Source: Hyphomicrobiales bacterium
Lineage (GTDB): Bacteria; Pseudomonadota; Alphaproteobacteria; Rhizobiales; Xanthobacteraceae
Reading direction: 5' to 3'
Assembly (NCBI GenBank): GCA_016185205.1
Contig: JACPOA010000020.1
Span: 1-64,000, forward strand
DNA: 64,000 nucleotides
The translations under genes and the position numbers were made by a program. Shown here in pieces: positions 45,888 through 54,350 of the stretch. Below the pieces are notes generated by a model. The model did no database searches and was not told where the DNA came from. It worked only from the letters and a program-made list of their open reading frames with translations. Each line of letters opens with the position of its first letter. The first letter of the stretch is position 1.

Positions 45888-46136
45888 GTATTCTCGTCGT
45901 GGCAGATCCGGGCGGTGCTTTCGGCGCTGTTCGCGGCGCTGACCGCGATCTTCGCCAAGGTTGGACTCGAGAATATCAATCCCGACTTGGCCACTTTCAT
46001 CCGCACCATCGTCGTCATCGTCACGCTTGGTTTTCTATTGGCGGTTATCGGCCAGTTCCAGTCACTAGGCTCGATATCCGCGCGGCTCGGCATCGCGCTG
46101 ATCGCGGGGGGCGCGGTGCTGGTGGCGTATCGCTAG
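45888..46136 (+). pseudogene. Internally deleted EamA-family transporter remnant
   Basis: An open frame begins SSWQIRAVLSALFAALTAIFAKVGLENINPDLATFIRT, the normal start of the small EamA (about 140 aa) transporters, then jumps from IGQFQSLGSIS to a C-terminal RLGIALIAGGAVLVAYR. The roughly 60 residues between, including two or more helices (expected FLILSGLATGASWLCYFRAL-type region), are missing, in frame. GTG at 45915 is the first plausible start; no ATG and no ribosome site were seen, so it is likely non-functional. Confidence 0.6.
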
Positions 46137-46330
46137 TCAACCGACCAGGGAATGTTTGCGCCAAGTCGGTTGCGCGGAACTTAATATGCCGCCCGCGATC
46201 ACAGTTGCGTGACTGTGTAACCAAACCAGGGGTTATTGCGAATTATCAGATGAGGTTACGCTGCAAACGGAGACACCCGATCGTCGATCGTTGCGCGTAG
46301 CCGCTAAAGGCGTACGAAAGGAACAACCAG

Positions 46331-46633
46331 ATGACATACAAGATGACATGCAAAATAGCGCTCGCCGCCGCCACCCTCCTCGCGAGCGCGTCGATAGCAA
46401 GTGCGCAAGCGACCAGAGTGTCGCCGATCGAAAACAATCAAGGCTTTGAGCGCGATGTGCACGGCGCCCCGCATGGCTCGATCAACAATCCGAGCCCGCA
46501 CGCGAAGTCGGTCAAGAGGTTCTATAACTCCGAATACTTCGCGATGGAGCATGGGTCCAATGTCGCGGGTGCGTGGCGCGGCTACACTGGCGGCGGCAGC
46601 CCGGGTTACGAAAGGCTTATTAACACGTACTAA
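46331..46633 (+). CDS. Small secreted hypothetical protein
   Basis: 100 aa. A signal peptide (MTYKMTCKIALAAATLLASASIASA) ends with an AxA-type cleavage site. The mature 75-residue part has no cysteine, is rich in Asn, Gly, Ser and His, with HGAPHGSINNPSPHAKSVKRFYN and a Tyr/Gly-rich end. I do not recognise it. It is followed by a strong terminator, supporting expression as a single gene. Confidence 0.65.
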   Translation: MTYKMTCKIALAAATLLASASIASAQATRVSPIENNQGFERDVHGAPHGSINNPSPHAKSVKRFYNSEYFAMEHGSNVAGAWRGYTGGGSPGYERLINTY

Positions 46634-46667
46634 TCCGGCTACGCCGCATTTCGCGGATCAATGAGAG

Positions 46668-46699
46668 AGGGCGGACGCTAAGGAGCGCCCGCCCTTTTT
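46668..46699 (+). terminator. Rho-independent terminator after the small secreted gene
   Basis: Stem AGGGCGGACGCT (46668-46679) pairs with AGCGCCCGCCCT (46684-46695) apart from one A-C mismatch; loop AAGG; then TTTTT. This is the clearest plus-strand terminator in the window. Confidence 0.85.
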
Positions 46700-46749
46700 C
46701 CAAAATGTTGTCGCGCGTCATCGGCCGCTGCCGTCCGCAACAATGTTTT

Positions 46750-47628
46750 TTAAAGCGCCTTCTGGATGGCGAGAAAATCGCGCCAGACGAACCGCTTCTG
46801 CAGCGGGCTGCGCAGCAGGAAGGCCGGATGGAAGGTCGGCATGGCGCGGATCTCGCGTTTGCCCGTGTTGAAGCTGAACCAGCGACCGCGCGTCTTGGTG
46901 ATGCCTTCCTTGATACCGAGCAGGGTCTGCGCCGACGGCCCGCCGAGGCAGACCAGGATGTCGGGATCGGCCAGCTCGATCTGGCGCAGGATGAACGGCA
47001 GGCAGATTTGCGATTCCTGCGGCGTCGGCGTGCGGTTGCCGGGCGGCCGCCATGGCACGATGTTGGCGATGTAGACCGAGCTGCGGTCGAGGCCGATCGC
47101 CGCCAGCATGCGGTCGAGCAGTTTGCCGGAGCGACCGACGAAGGGCAGGCCCTCGATGTCTTCGTCGCGGCCGGGCGCCTCGCCGACCAGCATCACTTTT
47201 GCCTGTGGGTTGCCGTCGGCGAACACCAGTCGCGATGCCGTCGCCTTCAGCGCGCAGCCGTCGAATTTGTCGAGGATGGCGCGCAGCTCGTCGAGCGTCT
47301 TGGCGCTCTTCGCCGCCTCACGCGCGGCCATGGCGGCCTCCTCGGGCACCGCCGGGGCGACCGGCGCAGCCACGATCCTCTCGCTCCCTCCCCCAGCAGA
47401 ACTCGGGTCTACCCGAGTTCTGCCATGTTTAGATTGGCCGAAGTCGGAAACATCCGACTTCGGCTGGGGGAGGGTTGGGGAGGGGGGTGATGGCGGAGGT
47501 GTGAGCGCGCTTGCGGTCGCAGCATTGGCAAACCGATCCACCGGCTGCTCGCCGAGCGCGGCGTCGACTCCGGCTTCCAGATAGAAGTCGATGAGGTCAC
47601 GGGCCGGTTTTTCACGGGAGGGCGTCAT
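46750..47628 (-). CDS. Uracil-DNA glycosylase (family 4/5 type) with repeat-encoded linker
   Basis: 292 aa. The C-terminal domain (about 110-290) is a Fe-S uracil-DNA glycosylase of the type 4 group: [57 protein letters not shown], with Cys residues (CALK, ICLPF, VCLGG) for the cluster. Residues about 45-82 ([31 protein letters not shown]) are encoded by a palindromic element inserted in frame between the N-terminal helix and the glycosylase domain. It removes uracil from DNA. Confidence 0.94.
   Translation of the reverse strand: MTPSREKPARDLIDFYLEAGVDAALGEQPVDRFANAATASALTPPPSPPSPTLPQPKSDVSDFGQSKHGRTRVDPSSAGGGSERIVAAPVAPAVPEEAAMAAREAAKSAKTLDELRAILDKFDGCALKATASRLVFADGNPQAKVMLVGEAPGRDEDIEGLPFVGRSGKLLDRMLAAIGLDRSSVYIANIVPWRPPGNRTPTPQESQICLPFILRQIELADPDILVCLGGPSAQTLLGIKEGITKTRGRWFSFNTGKREIRAMPTFHPAFLLRSPLQKRFVWRDFLAIQKAL
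47385..47488. repeat. Palindromic repeat inside the uracil-DNA glycosylase gene
   Basis: Outer arms TCCCTCCCCCAGC (47385-47397) and GCTGGGGGAGGG (47463-47474) enclose two perfect hairpins: GCAGAACTCGGGT/ACCCGAGTTCTGC (47396-47408, 47411-47423) and GCCGAAGTCGGA/TCCGACTTCGGC (47437-47448, 47453-47464, loop AACA). Repeats of this plan are usually intergenic in Bradyrhizobiaceae. Here the whole unit is open in the gene's frame. Confidence 0.9.
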
Positions 47629-47710
47629 GGTGTCACATTAGCATGACAGCCGCGCGATTGCCGCCACGGTGCAAAAGTGGTGAAAAGGGCACAGGAATCT
47701 GGAGGCATCC

Positions 47711-49357
47711 ATGGCTGACCTGCCCGCCCGCGAGGCGATGGAATTCGACGTGGTGATTGTCGGGGCCGGCCCCTCGGGCTTGAGCGCCGCTATCCGCCTC
47801 AAGCAGATCAATCCGGATATTTCCGTGGTGATCGTCGAGAAGGGCTCCGAGGTTGGCGCCCATATCCTGTCCGGCGCGGTGATCGATCCGGCCGGGCTCG
47901 ACCGACTGCTGCCGGACTGGCGCGGCGAGGACTCACCCGTCAAGACCGCGGTCGCCGACGACCGCTTCTATTGGCTCACGGCCGGCAGCGCAATCCGGCT
48001 GCCGAATTTCGCCATGCCGCCGCTGATGGGCAATCACGGCAACTTCATCGTCTCGCTCGGCAGCGTCTGCCGCTGGCTCGCCGGCAAGGCGGAGGCGCTC
48101 GGCGTTGAAATCTATCCGGGCTTCGCGGCCGTCGAAGTCCTGTTCGACGAGGACGGCGCGGTTGCCGGCGTTGCCACCGGCGACATGGGCATAGGCAAGA
48201 ACAAGGAGCCGAAGGATAGTTTCACGCGCGGCATGGAGCTGCGCGCCAAATACACGCTGTTCGCGGAAGGCGCGCGCGGCAGTCTCGGCAAGCAGCTGAT
48301 CGCGCGCTTCAATCTGGCGGCGAGCGATCCGCAGAAGTTCGGGCTAGGGCTCAAGGAGCTCTGGCAGGTCGCGCCCGACAAGCACCGCAAGGGGCTGGTG
48401 CAGCATTCCTTCGGCTGGCCGCTCGACGGCTCAACCGGCGGCGGCTCGTTCCTCTATCACTTCGACGACAATCTGGTGTCGGTCGGCTTCGTGCTGCACC
48501 TCAATTACAGCAATCCGTATCTGTCGCCGTTCGAGGAATTCCAGCGCTTCAAGACCCACAAGCTCGTGCGCGACACCTTCGAAGGCGGCAAGCGGCTCGC
48601 CTATGGCGCGCGCGCGCTGACCGAGGGTGGCTTCCAGTCGGTGCCCAAGCTTGCCTTCCCGGGCGGCGCGCTGATCGGCTGCGATGCCGGCTTCATGAAC
48701 GTGCCGCGCATCAAGGGCACCCATAACGCGATGCTGTCCGGCATGCAGGCGGCGGAAGCCGCGGCCTCAGCGCTCGCCAGCGGACGCAGTCATGATGCGC
48801 TCGCGGATTACGAGGCCGGCTGGCGCTCGTCCGCCATCGGCAAGGATCTCTGGCGTGTGCGCAATTCGAAGCCGCTGTGGTCGAAGATGGGCACGTACCT
48901 CGGTATCCCGCTCGGCGGCCTCGACATGTGGACCAACACGTTCGGCTTCTCGCTGTTCGGCACCGTCAAGCACGGCAAGCCGGACTCAGCGACGCTCAAG
49001 CCGGCCGCGCAATGCACGCCGATCGCGTACCCTAAGCCGGACGGCAAGCTCACCTTCGACCGGCTGTCCTCGGTGTTCCTGTCCAACACCAATCACGAAG
49101 AGGACCAGCCGGTGCATCTGGTGGTGAAGGACTTGGGCCTGCAGAAGTCGTCCGAGCACGACGTATATGCCGGCCCTTCGACGCGCTATTGCCCGGCCGG
49201 CGTCTATGAATGGGTCGAGGAGGGTGGGGCCCCGAAATTCGTGATCAACGCGCAGAACTGCGTCCACTGCAAAACCTGCGACATCAAGGACCCGAATCAG
49301 AACATCACCTGGGTTCCACCGGAAGGCAGCGGCGGGCCGAATTACCCGAATATGTGA
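47711..49357 (+). CDS. etfD: Electron transfer flavoprotein-ubiquinone oxidoreductase
   Basis: 548 aa, full length. FAD-binding VVIVGAGPSGLSAAIRL at about residues 14-30, HILSGAVIDPAGLDRLLPDW, the ubiquinone-binding and membrane-associated region (LAYGARALTEGGFQSVPKLAFPGG), and the C-terminal 4Fe-4S domain, YCPAGVYEW to INAQNCVHCKTCDIKDPNQNI. It passes electrons from ETF to ubiquinone. Its final 90 bp are repeated 721 bp downstream, beyond a toxin-antitoxin pair. Confidence 0.95.
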   Translation: MADLPAREAMEFDVVIVGAGPSGLSAAIRLKQINPDISVVIVEKGSEVGAHILSGAVIDPAGLDRLLPDWRGEDSPVKTAVADDRFYWLTAGSAIRLPNFAMPPLMGNHGNFIVSLGSVCRWLAGKAEALGVEIYPGFAAVEVLFDEDGAVAGVATGDMGIGKNKEPKDSFTRGMELRAKYTLFAEGARGSLGKQLIARFNLAASDPQKFGLGLKELWQVAPDKHRKGLVQHSFGWPLDGSTGGGSFLYHFDDNLVSVGFVLHLNYSNPYLSPFEEFQRFKTHKLVRDTFEGGKRLAYGARALTEGGFQSVPKLAFPGGALIGCDAGFMNVPRIKGTHNAMLSGMQAAEAAASALASGRSHDALADYEAGWRSSAIGKDLWRVRNSKPLWSKMGTYLGIPLGGLDMWTNTFGFSLFGTVKHGKPDSATLKPAAQCTPIAYPKPDGKLTFDRLSSVFLSNTNHEEDQPVHLVVKDLGLQKSSEHDVYAGPSTRYCPAGVYEWVEEGGAPKFVINAQNCVHCKTCDIKDPNQNITWVPPEGSGGPNYPNM

Positions 49358-49379
49358 TGCGGCAAGCGTATTGGTGCTG

Positions 49380-49658
49380 CTAGTCGTAAACCTCGCGCCG
49401 GTGCCCCACGGTCAACACCAGCACGATAAAACGATTGTCTTCGATCTTGGCAACGATGCGATAATCGCCGACGCGGTAGCGCCACAGACCTTTCAGGTCG
49501 CGCGTGAGCGGATGGCCGAAGCGGCGCGGGTCGTCGGCGGTCGCGATGCGCTGGCGCAGATAGCGCAGGACGAGTTGTTGGGCATCGTGTCCGAGCTTGC
49601 GCAACTCGCGCGCCGCATCGCTGCCGAATTCGACGCGCCATTGCTGCGCGGTGGCCAT
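49380..49658 (-). CDS. RelE/ParE-type toxin
   Basis: 92 aa. Typical RelE core: VEFGSDAARELRKLGHDAQQLVLRYLRQRIA, then HPLTRDLKGLWRYRVGDYRIVAKIEDNRFIVLVLTVGHRREVYD, in which WRYRVGDYRI is the family hallmark. RelE toxins cleave ribosome-bound mRNA or, as ParE, inhibit gyrase; which applies cannot be told. It follows its antitoxin gene by 9 bp on the same strand. Confidence 0.92.
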   Translation of the reverse strand: MATAQQWRVEFGSDAARELRKLGHDAQQLVLRYLRQRIATADDPRRFGHPLTRDLKGLWRYRVGDYRIVAKIEDNRFIVLVLTVGHRREVYD

Positions 49659-49667
49659 CGTAGCCGC

Positions 49668-49880
49668 TCAGCGTTTTCCGCTGAGTTCCTTTTCAAGCTG
49701 GTCAAGCGTCACGCGCTTGCCGCGACGGGAAAGCCGTCGGCTCGCAAGGTGGTAATCCTCGATGTCCTCGATGTGCCGCAGGATGGCCTCACGCGCGTAG
49801 AAGCTTTTGGTGCGTCCGGTCTTCTTGGCCAGGGCCGTAAGTCGCTTCTCGATTCCGGGGGTGAGGCGTAAGGCAAGCAT
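49668..49880 (-). CDS. Ribbon-helix-helix antitoxin
   Basis: 70 aa from ATG 49880, preceded by CTGGAG at a suitable distance. MLALRLTPGIEKRLTALAKKTGRTKSFYAREAILRHIEDIEDYHLA is a ribbon-helix-helix DNA-binding domain of the RelB/StbD/TraY type, followed by a basic toxin-binding tail. It should neutralise the adjacent RelE-like toxin and repress the operon from the palindromes just upstream. Confidence 0.88.
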   Translation of the reverse strand: MLALRLTPGIEKRLTALAKKTGRTKSFYAREAILRHIEDIEDYHLASRRLSRRGKRVTLDQLEKELSGKR

Positions 49881-49883
49881 TGT

Positions 49884-49915
49884 CAACTCCAGGAGTTGCT
49901 ATACATATATAGCAA
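49884..49915. promoter_or_regulatory. Two overlapping palindromes at the toxin-antitoxin promoter
   Basis: CAACTCC/A/GGAGTTG (49884-49898) and TTGCTATA/CATA/TATAGCAA (49896-49915), both perfect. The second is AT-rich and likely overlaps the -10 region; the first sits directly before the antitoxin ATG and includes its ribosome site. RHH antitoxins bind such dyads to autorepress. Confidence 0.75.
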
Positions 49916-49989
49916 AGTGAGGCGATGCGCCAGCGGTTTCGCGCTTCACCTAAATTTTCACCATGCAAAGGGCAGAATTGTCGCCACCG

Positions 49990-50079
49990 GCAAAACCTGC
50001 GACATCAAGGACCCGAATCGGAACATTACCTGGGTTCCGCCGGAAGGCAGCGGCGGGCCGAACTACCCGAATATGTGAT
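49990..50079 (+). repeat. Second copy of the ETF-QO gene 3' end
   Basis: Ninety bases match 49269-49358 with only 4 substitutions and no indel (offset 721). The copy still encodes KTCDIKDPNRNITWVPPEGS and ends in TGA like the parent. Three of the four changes are silent and one changes Gln to Arg. Weaker similarity continues about 20 bp further left (CAGAA). Confidence 0.9.
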
Positions 50080-50248
50080 TGTGCGCGGCCGATCCCGGCC
50101 ACGATGCTGCCACATCGAGGTTTTCAAGCTGCGACTTAAGCGCTAACACGACCGTTCTTGCGGGGGCGGCTCAAAAAGGCCATTCTTGGCCCAACTTGGC
50201 TGCTTCGCGCGAATTCCGCGCCTAAACGGCCTCATTGGAGCATCGCCA

Positions 50249-52003
50249 GTGACTTCCTCGAGTCTCGCCCGGTGCGTCGCCGGCACCGCGCAAGTTACGT
50301 TTCTTGCCGCGCTTCTTGCGGCGGCACCGATCACGCTGGCCGCGCAGGCACCGAGCGCGCGGGACCTCGCCGGTATTACCGGCTCGGGCAGCTATCTCGC
50401 CGCCCGCCATGCCGGCCAGCAACGCGATGCGGCCGCCGCCGCCGCCTATTACCGGGAAGCGCTCCGGCACGACCCCAAGAACAGCGAACTGCTCGACCGC
50501 ACCTTCCTGTCGCTGCTGGTCGACGGCGATATCGACGAAGCGGTGAAATACGCCGAGCGCGTGGTGCAAGCCGACAAGACTGATCGCGTCTCGCGGCTGG
50601 TGATCGGCGTGCAGGCGCTCAAGCGCAAGCAATTTCCCGCCGCACGCAAGGAATTGGCGCAGTCGGTGCGCGGGCCGATCACCGACCTGACCGCGACGCT
50701 GCTCACCTCCTGGAGCGCCTATGGCGCCGCCGACAGCAAGGGCGCAGTGGCGGGAATCGACCGGCTCGCCGGCCCGGACTGGTATGCCATCTTCAAGGAC
50801 CTGCATGCCGGCATGATTCTCGACCTCGCCGGCAATCAGAAGGAAGCCGGCAAGCGTTACGAGCATGCCCATAAGCTCGACCCCTCCGCGCTGCGCGTAG
50901 TCGAGGCCTATGGCAGCTGGCTGTCGCGCAATCGCTCGCCCAAGGAAGCGCTCGCCGTCTTCGAGGCGTTCGACAAGGTGCTGCCGCGCCACCCGCTGGT
51001 GGTCGAGGCCATGAACAAGCTCAAGGCTGGCGAGAAATTGCCGCCGCTGGTGCCGAATGCGCAGGCCGGCGCCGCCGAAGCGCTCTACGGGCTCGGCGCC
51101 TCGCTCGGCCGCCGCGGCGGCGAGGATCTCGGCCTGGTCTATCTGCAACTGTCGCTCCATCTGGCGCCCAGCCATCCGCTGGCGCTGCTCTCGCTCGCCG
51201 ATCTTTACGAGTCGCTCAAGAAGCCGGCGCTGGCGATCAAGGTCTACGAGCGCATTCCGGCGAATTCGCCGCTGCACCGCAACGCCGCGATCCAGATGGC
51301 GGCCAATCTCGATGCGCTCGATCGCGCCGACGAGGCGGAGAAGCATCTCGACGCGGTGATCAAGCAGCGTCCCGACGATATCGAAGCCATCATGGCGCTC
51401 GGCAATATTATGCGCGGCCACAAGAAGTTCGCCGAATGCGCCGATGTCTATTCCAAGGGCATCGCCACCATCGCTACGCCTGAGAAGGCGAACTGGGTGA
51501 TCTTTTATTTTCGCGGCATCTGCTACGAGCGCTCGAAGCAGTGGTCAAAGGCGGAATCCGATCTCAAGAAGGCGCTCGCGCTGTTTTCCGATCAGCCGCA
51601 CGTGCTCAATTATCTCGGCTATTCGTGGATCGACCAGGGCATCAACCTGGACGACGGCATGGACATGATCAAGCGCGCCGTGCAGCAGCGGCCGGACGAC
51701 GGCTATATCGTCGACTCGCTCGGCTGGGCCTACTACCGGGTCGGCAATTACGAGGAAGCGGTAAAGAACCTCGAGCGCGCGATCGAGCTCAAGCCGGAAG
51801 ATCCGACCATCAACGACCATCTCGGCGACGCCTATTGGCGCATCGGGCGCGTGCTGGAAGCCAAGTTCCAGTGGGCGCATGCGCGCGACCTCAAGCCAGA
51901 TCCGGAAGAACTGCCGAAGATCGAGGAAAAGCTGAAATCCGGACTATCGGACGAGACGTCGTCGCAGGCCAAGGCCGGCAAGAAGGTAGGCGACGGGGGT
52001 TAA
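50249..52003 (+). CDS. Tetratricopeptide repeat protein, exported
   Basis: 584 aa from GTG 50249, chosen because GGAG lies 8 nt upstream and a signal peptide follows at once (SLARCVAGTAQVTFLAALLAAAPITLAAQA); a TTG 63 nt earlier is the alternative. Many TPR-like repeats run through it, clearest in the C-terminal third (QPHVLNYLGYSWIDQGINLDDGMDMI, DGYIVDSLGWAYYRVGNYEEAVKNLERAIEL, DPTINDHLGDAYWRIGRVLEAKFQWAHA). Such proteins act as envelope scaffolds. ispE starts 8 bp later. Confidence 0.9.
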   Translation: MTSSSLARCVAGTAQVTFLAALLAAAPITLAAQAPSARDLAGITGSGSYLAARHAGQQRDAAAAAAYYREALRHDPKNSELLDRTFLSLLVDGDIDEAVKYAERVVQADKTDRVSRLVIGVQALKRKQFPAARKELAQSVRGPITDLTATLLTSWSAYGAADSKGAVAGIDRLAGPDWYAIFKDLHAGMILDLAGNQKEAGKRYEHAHKLDPSALRVVEAYGSWLSRNRSPKEALAVFEAFDKVLPRHPLVVEAMNKLKAGEKLPPLVPNAQAGAAEALYGLGASLGRRGGEDLGLVYLQLSLHLAPSHPLALLSLADLYESLKKPALAIKVYERIPANSPLHRNAAIQMAANLDALDRADEAEKHLDAVIKQRPDDIEAIMALGNIMRGHKKFAECADVYSKGIATIATPEKANWVIFYFRGICYERSKQWSKAESDLKKALALFSDQPHVLNYLGYSWIDQGINLDDGMDMIKRAVQQRPDDGYIVDSLGWAYYRVGNYEEAVKNLERAIELKPEDPTINDHLGDAYWRIGRVLEAKFQWAHARDLKPDPEELPKIEEKLKSGLSDETSSQAKAGKKVGDGG

Positions 52004-52010
52004 TTCCTTC

Positions 52011-52880
52011 GTGAGCGCGCCGCTGGTCGAACAGGCCCCCGCCAAGATCAATCTGACATTGCGCGTGCTCGGCCGCCGGCTCGACGGCTATCACGATCTG
52101 GAAAGCCTGGTGGCCTTCGCCGACTTGGCCGATACGCTCACGCTGCAGCCGGGCGGTACCGGCGCGCTCGGCATCTCCGGGCCATACGCCGCGGCCTGCG
52201 GCAACGCGGCCGATAATCTCGTGCTCAAGGCGCTCGCCGCGCTGCGCCAATGCGTCGATGGCCTGACGGCCGGGCATTTCCGGCTCGAGAAGAAACTGCC
52301 GGTCGCGGCCGGCATCGGCGGCGGCTCGGCCGACGCGGCGGCGGCGCTGCGGCTGCTCGCGCGCCTCAACGGCATCGCGCTCGACAACCCCCGCCTCACC
52401 ATCGCCGCGCTCATGGTCGGCGCCGATGTGCCGGTCTGCCTCGAAGCGAACGCCCGCATCATGCGCGGCATCGGCGAACGGCTTTCGGCTCCGCTTGAGC
52501 TGCCGGCGCTGCCGGCGGTGCTGGTCAATCCGGGCGTGCCGCTGGCGACGCGCGATGTGTTCGCCAAATTCGCCGTCGCGCCGGGCGGCCCGGAAAGTCT
52601 CGGCGATGTGCCAAGTGGGTTTGACGCACTGATCGAATTTCTCGCTCGCCACGGCAACGACCTCACCGACGCCGCGATCGCCTGCGTGCCGGCGATCGCC
52701 GACGTGCTGGATGCGCTGCGCGCTTTGCCGGGTGTGCGGTTGGCGCGCATGTCGGGCTCCGGGCCGACCTGCTTTGCGCTGTTCGGCTCGCGCGACGAGG
52801 CTCATGCCGCCGCGCAACGGCTTAAGGCCGCGCACACGGACTGGTGGATCGCGCCCGCAAACCTCGCTAGCATGCTCTAA
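52011..52880 (+). CDS. ispE: 4-(cytidine 5'-diphospho)-2-C-methyl-D-erythritol kinase
   Basis: 289 aa from GTG 52011, overlapping no gene but only 7 bp after the TPR stop. GHMP-kinase motifs: APAKINLTLRVLGRRLDGYHDLES, the ATP loop LPVAAGIGGGSADAAAALRLL (phosphate loop, near residues 91-111), ADVPVCL and LARMSGSGPTCFALFG. It phosphorylates CDP-ME in the MEP isoprenoid pathway; polyprenyl diphosphate synthase on the opposite strand nearby uses the products. Confidence 0.96.
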   Translation: MSAPLVEQAPAKINLTLRVLGRRLDGYHDLESLVAFADLADTLTLQPGGTGALGISGPYAAACGNAADNLVLKALAALRQCVDGLTAGHFRLEKKLPVAAGIGGGSADAAAALRLLARLNGIALDNPRLTIAALMVGADVPVCLEANARIMRGIGERLSAPLELPALPAVLVNPGVPLATRDVFAKFAVAPGGPESLGDVPSGFDALIEFLARHGNDLTDAAIACVPAIADVLDALRALPGVRLARMSGSGPTCFALFGSRDEAHAAAQRLKAAHTDWWIAPANLASML

Positions 52881-52899
52881 CGCGCAACAGGAGAGCGAC

Positions 52900-53184
52900 A
52901 TGAAAATCGGTTGGATTGTGACTGCCGTCGTCGCCTTAATCGCGGTTGTTGCCGCCGATCCCGCCTTCGCGCGCGCCAAGCACAAGGCGCGGGCGCACTG
53001 CGTCGACCGGCCGTACCAATTCTCCTGGAGCTTTATATGGCCCGGCAACCCGGAACCGCGGCCGAACGGCTGTTCGCCGCCGGTCTATCAATATGGCAAA
53101 TTCATCGGCCAGGATCCCGATCGCAACATCCGCCATCAGTTGCATCGCGACCCGGCCACTGGCTATTCGGCACACACCAATTGA
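52900..53184 (+). CDS. Small exported hypothetical protein
   Basis: 94 aa from ATG 52900, with CAGGAGAG as ribosome site. Signal peptide: MKIGWIVTAVVALIAVVAADPAFA. The mature part has two cysteines (HCVDRPYQFSWSFIWPG and PNGCSPP) and a tail HRDPATGYSAHTN. I do not recognise it. The HKARAHCVDRP motif is seen in some small Bradyrhizobium exported proteins. Confidence 0.75.
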   Translation: MKIGWIVTAVVALIAVVAADPAFARAKHKARAHCVDRPYQFSWSFIWPGNPEPRPNGCSPPVYQYGKFIGQDPDRNIRHQLHRDPATGYSAHTN

Positions 53185-53221
53185 CGCCGCCGGCGCGCGC
53201 GGCGCTTGCGCAATAAAAATA

Positions 53222-54232
53222 TTAGTGCGCCCGCGCGATGCAGAAGGCGACCGTCTCTTCCAGCGCCGTCTTGATCTCTGACTCCGGCACCAGCGCCAGC
53301 GCATCGATTGCGATTGAGCCGTAGTGGCGGGCGCGGCCGACCGTGTCCTCGATGGCGTGATGCCTGGTCATGTAGGCGAGGGCGGTATCGAGATCGCCGT
53401 CGCCGACTTCACCTTGCCCGAGCGTGCGGTTCCAGAACGCGCGCTCGTTGTCGGAGCCGCGGCGGAACGACAGCACCACCGGCAGCGTGATCTTGCCCTC
53501 GCGGAAGTCGTCGCCGACATTCTTGCCGAGCTTGGCCGACTTGCCGCCATAGTCGAGCGCATCGTCGATCAGCTGGAACGCGATGCCGAGATTCATGCCG
53601 AACGAACGACAGGCCGCGAGCGCGGCTTTGTCGTTGCCCGCCAGCGCCGGGCCGACCTCGCAGGCGGCGGCGAACAGCTCCGCCGTCTTGGCGCGGATCA
53701 CCGCCAAATATTCGTCCTCGTTGGTGGCGGTGTTCTTGGCGGCGCCGAGCTGCATCACCTCGCCTTCCGCGATCACCGCGGCGGCCGACGACAGGATGTC
53801 GAGGGCGTGCAGGTTGCCGACCTCAACCATCATCTTGAATGCCTGCCCGAGCAGGAAATCGCCGACCAGGACGCTGGCCTCGTTGCCCCACAGCATGCGG
53901 GCGGCGAGCTTGCCGCGGCGCATGTCGCTTTCGTCGACCACGTCGTCATGCAGCAGCGTGGCGGTGTGCATGAATTCGACCGCGGCGGCGAGCTTGATAT
54001 GGCCGTCGCCGGAGTAACCGGCCAGTTTGGCCATGGCCAGCGTCAGCATCGGGCGCAGTCGCTTACCGCCCGACGAGATCAGGTGGTTGGCGACCTCCGG
54101 GATCATGGTCACGTCGGAGCCGGTGCGCGCCAGAATGGCCGTGTTGACCCGCTCCATGTCCGCCGCAACCATGCTGGCAAGACGCTCGATCGACGCGGAT
54201 TGCGGACTTTCGAAGGGAACGACGACGGCCAA
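53222..54232 (-). CDS. ispB: Trans polyprenyl (octaprenyl/decaprenyl) diphosphate synthase
   Basis: 336 aa from TTG 54232, which follows a GGGAGAAG ribosome site and gives the family N-terminus MAVVVPFES and usual length; upstream ATGs add unrelated residues. Aspartate-rich motifs LLHDDVVDESDMRRG (first) and QLIDDALDYGG (second) are intact, as is GGKRLRPML. It makes the ubiquinone side chain from isopentenyl diphosphate. The GT2 gene is divergent. Confidence 0.94.
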   Translation of the reverse strand: MAVVVPFESPQSASIERLASMVAADMERVNTAILARTGSDVTMIPEVANHLISSGGKRLRPMLTLAMAKLAGYSGDGHIKLAAAVEFMHTATLLHDDVVDESDMRRGKLAARMLWGNEASVLVGDFLLGQAFKMMVEVGNLHALDILSSAAAVIAEGEVMQLGAAKNTATNEDEYLAVIRAKTAELFAAACEVGPALAGNDKAALAACRSFGMNLGIAFQLIDDALDYGGKSAKLGKNVGDDFREGKITLPVVLSFRRGSDNERAFWNRTLGQGEVGDGDLDTALAYMTRHHAIEDTVGRARHYGSIAIDALALVPESEIKTALEETVAFCIARAH

Positions 54233-54350
54233 AATGCTTCTCCCGGGCAGCAAAGACAAAGCGAGCATAGAAACGCTATGTTTACGCAGCAAGTGCGTTA
54301 AATTGTCAAATTGCCGTAATCGCCCAGCCGGGTGGGCAAGGGGGCTCGGA

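Noticed and set aside
44168-46093. 641-codon minus-strand frame overlapping cydA start and the NCS2 permease gene
   Set aside because: His/Asp/Gly/Arg-biased shadow sequence covering two well-supported genes, with no recognisable domain.
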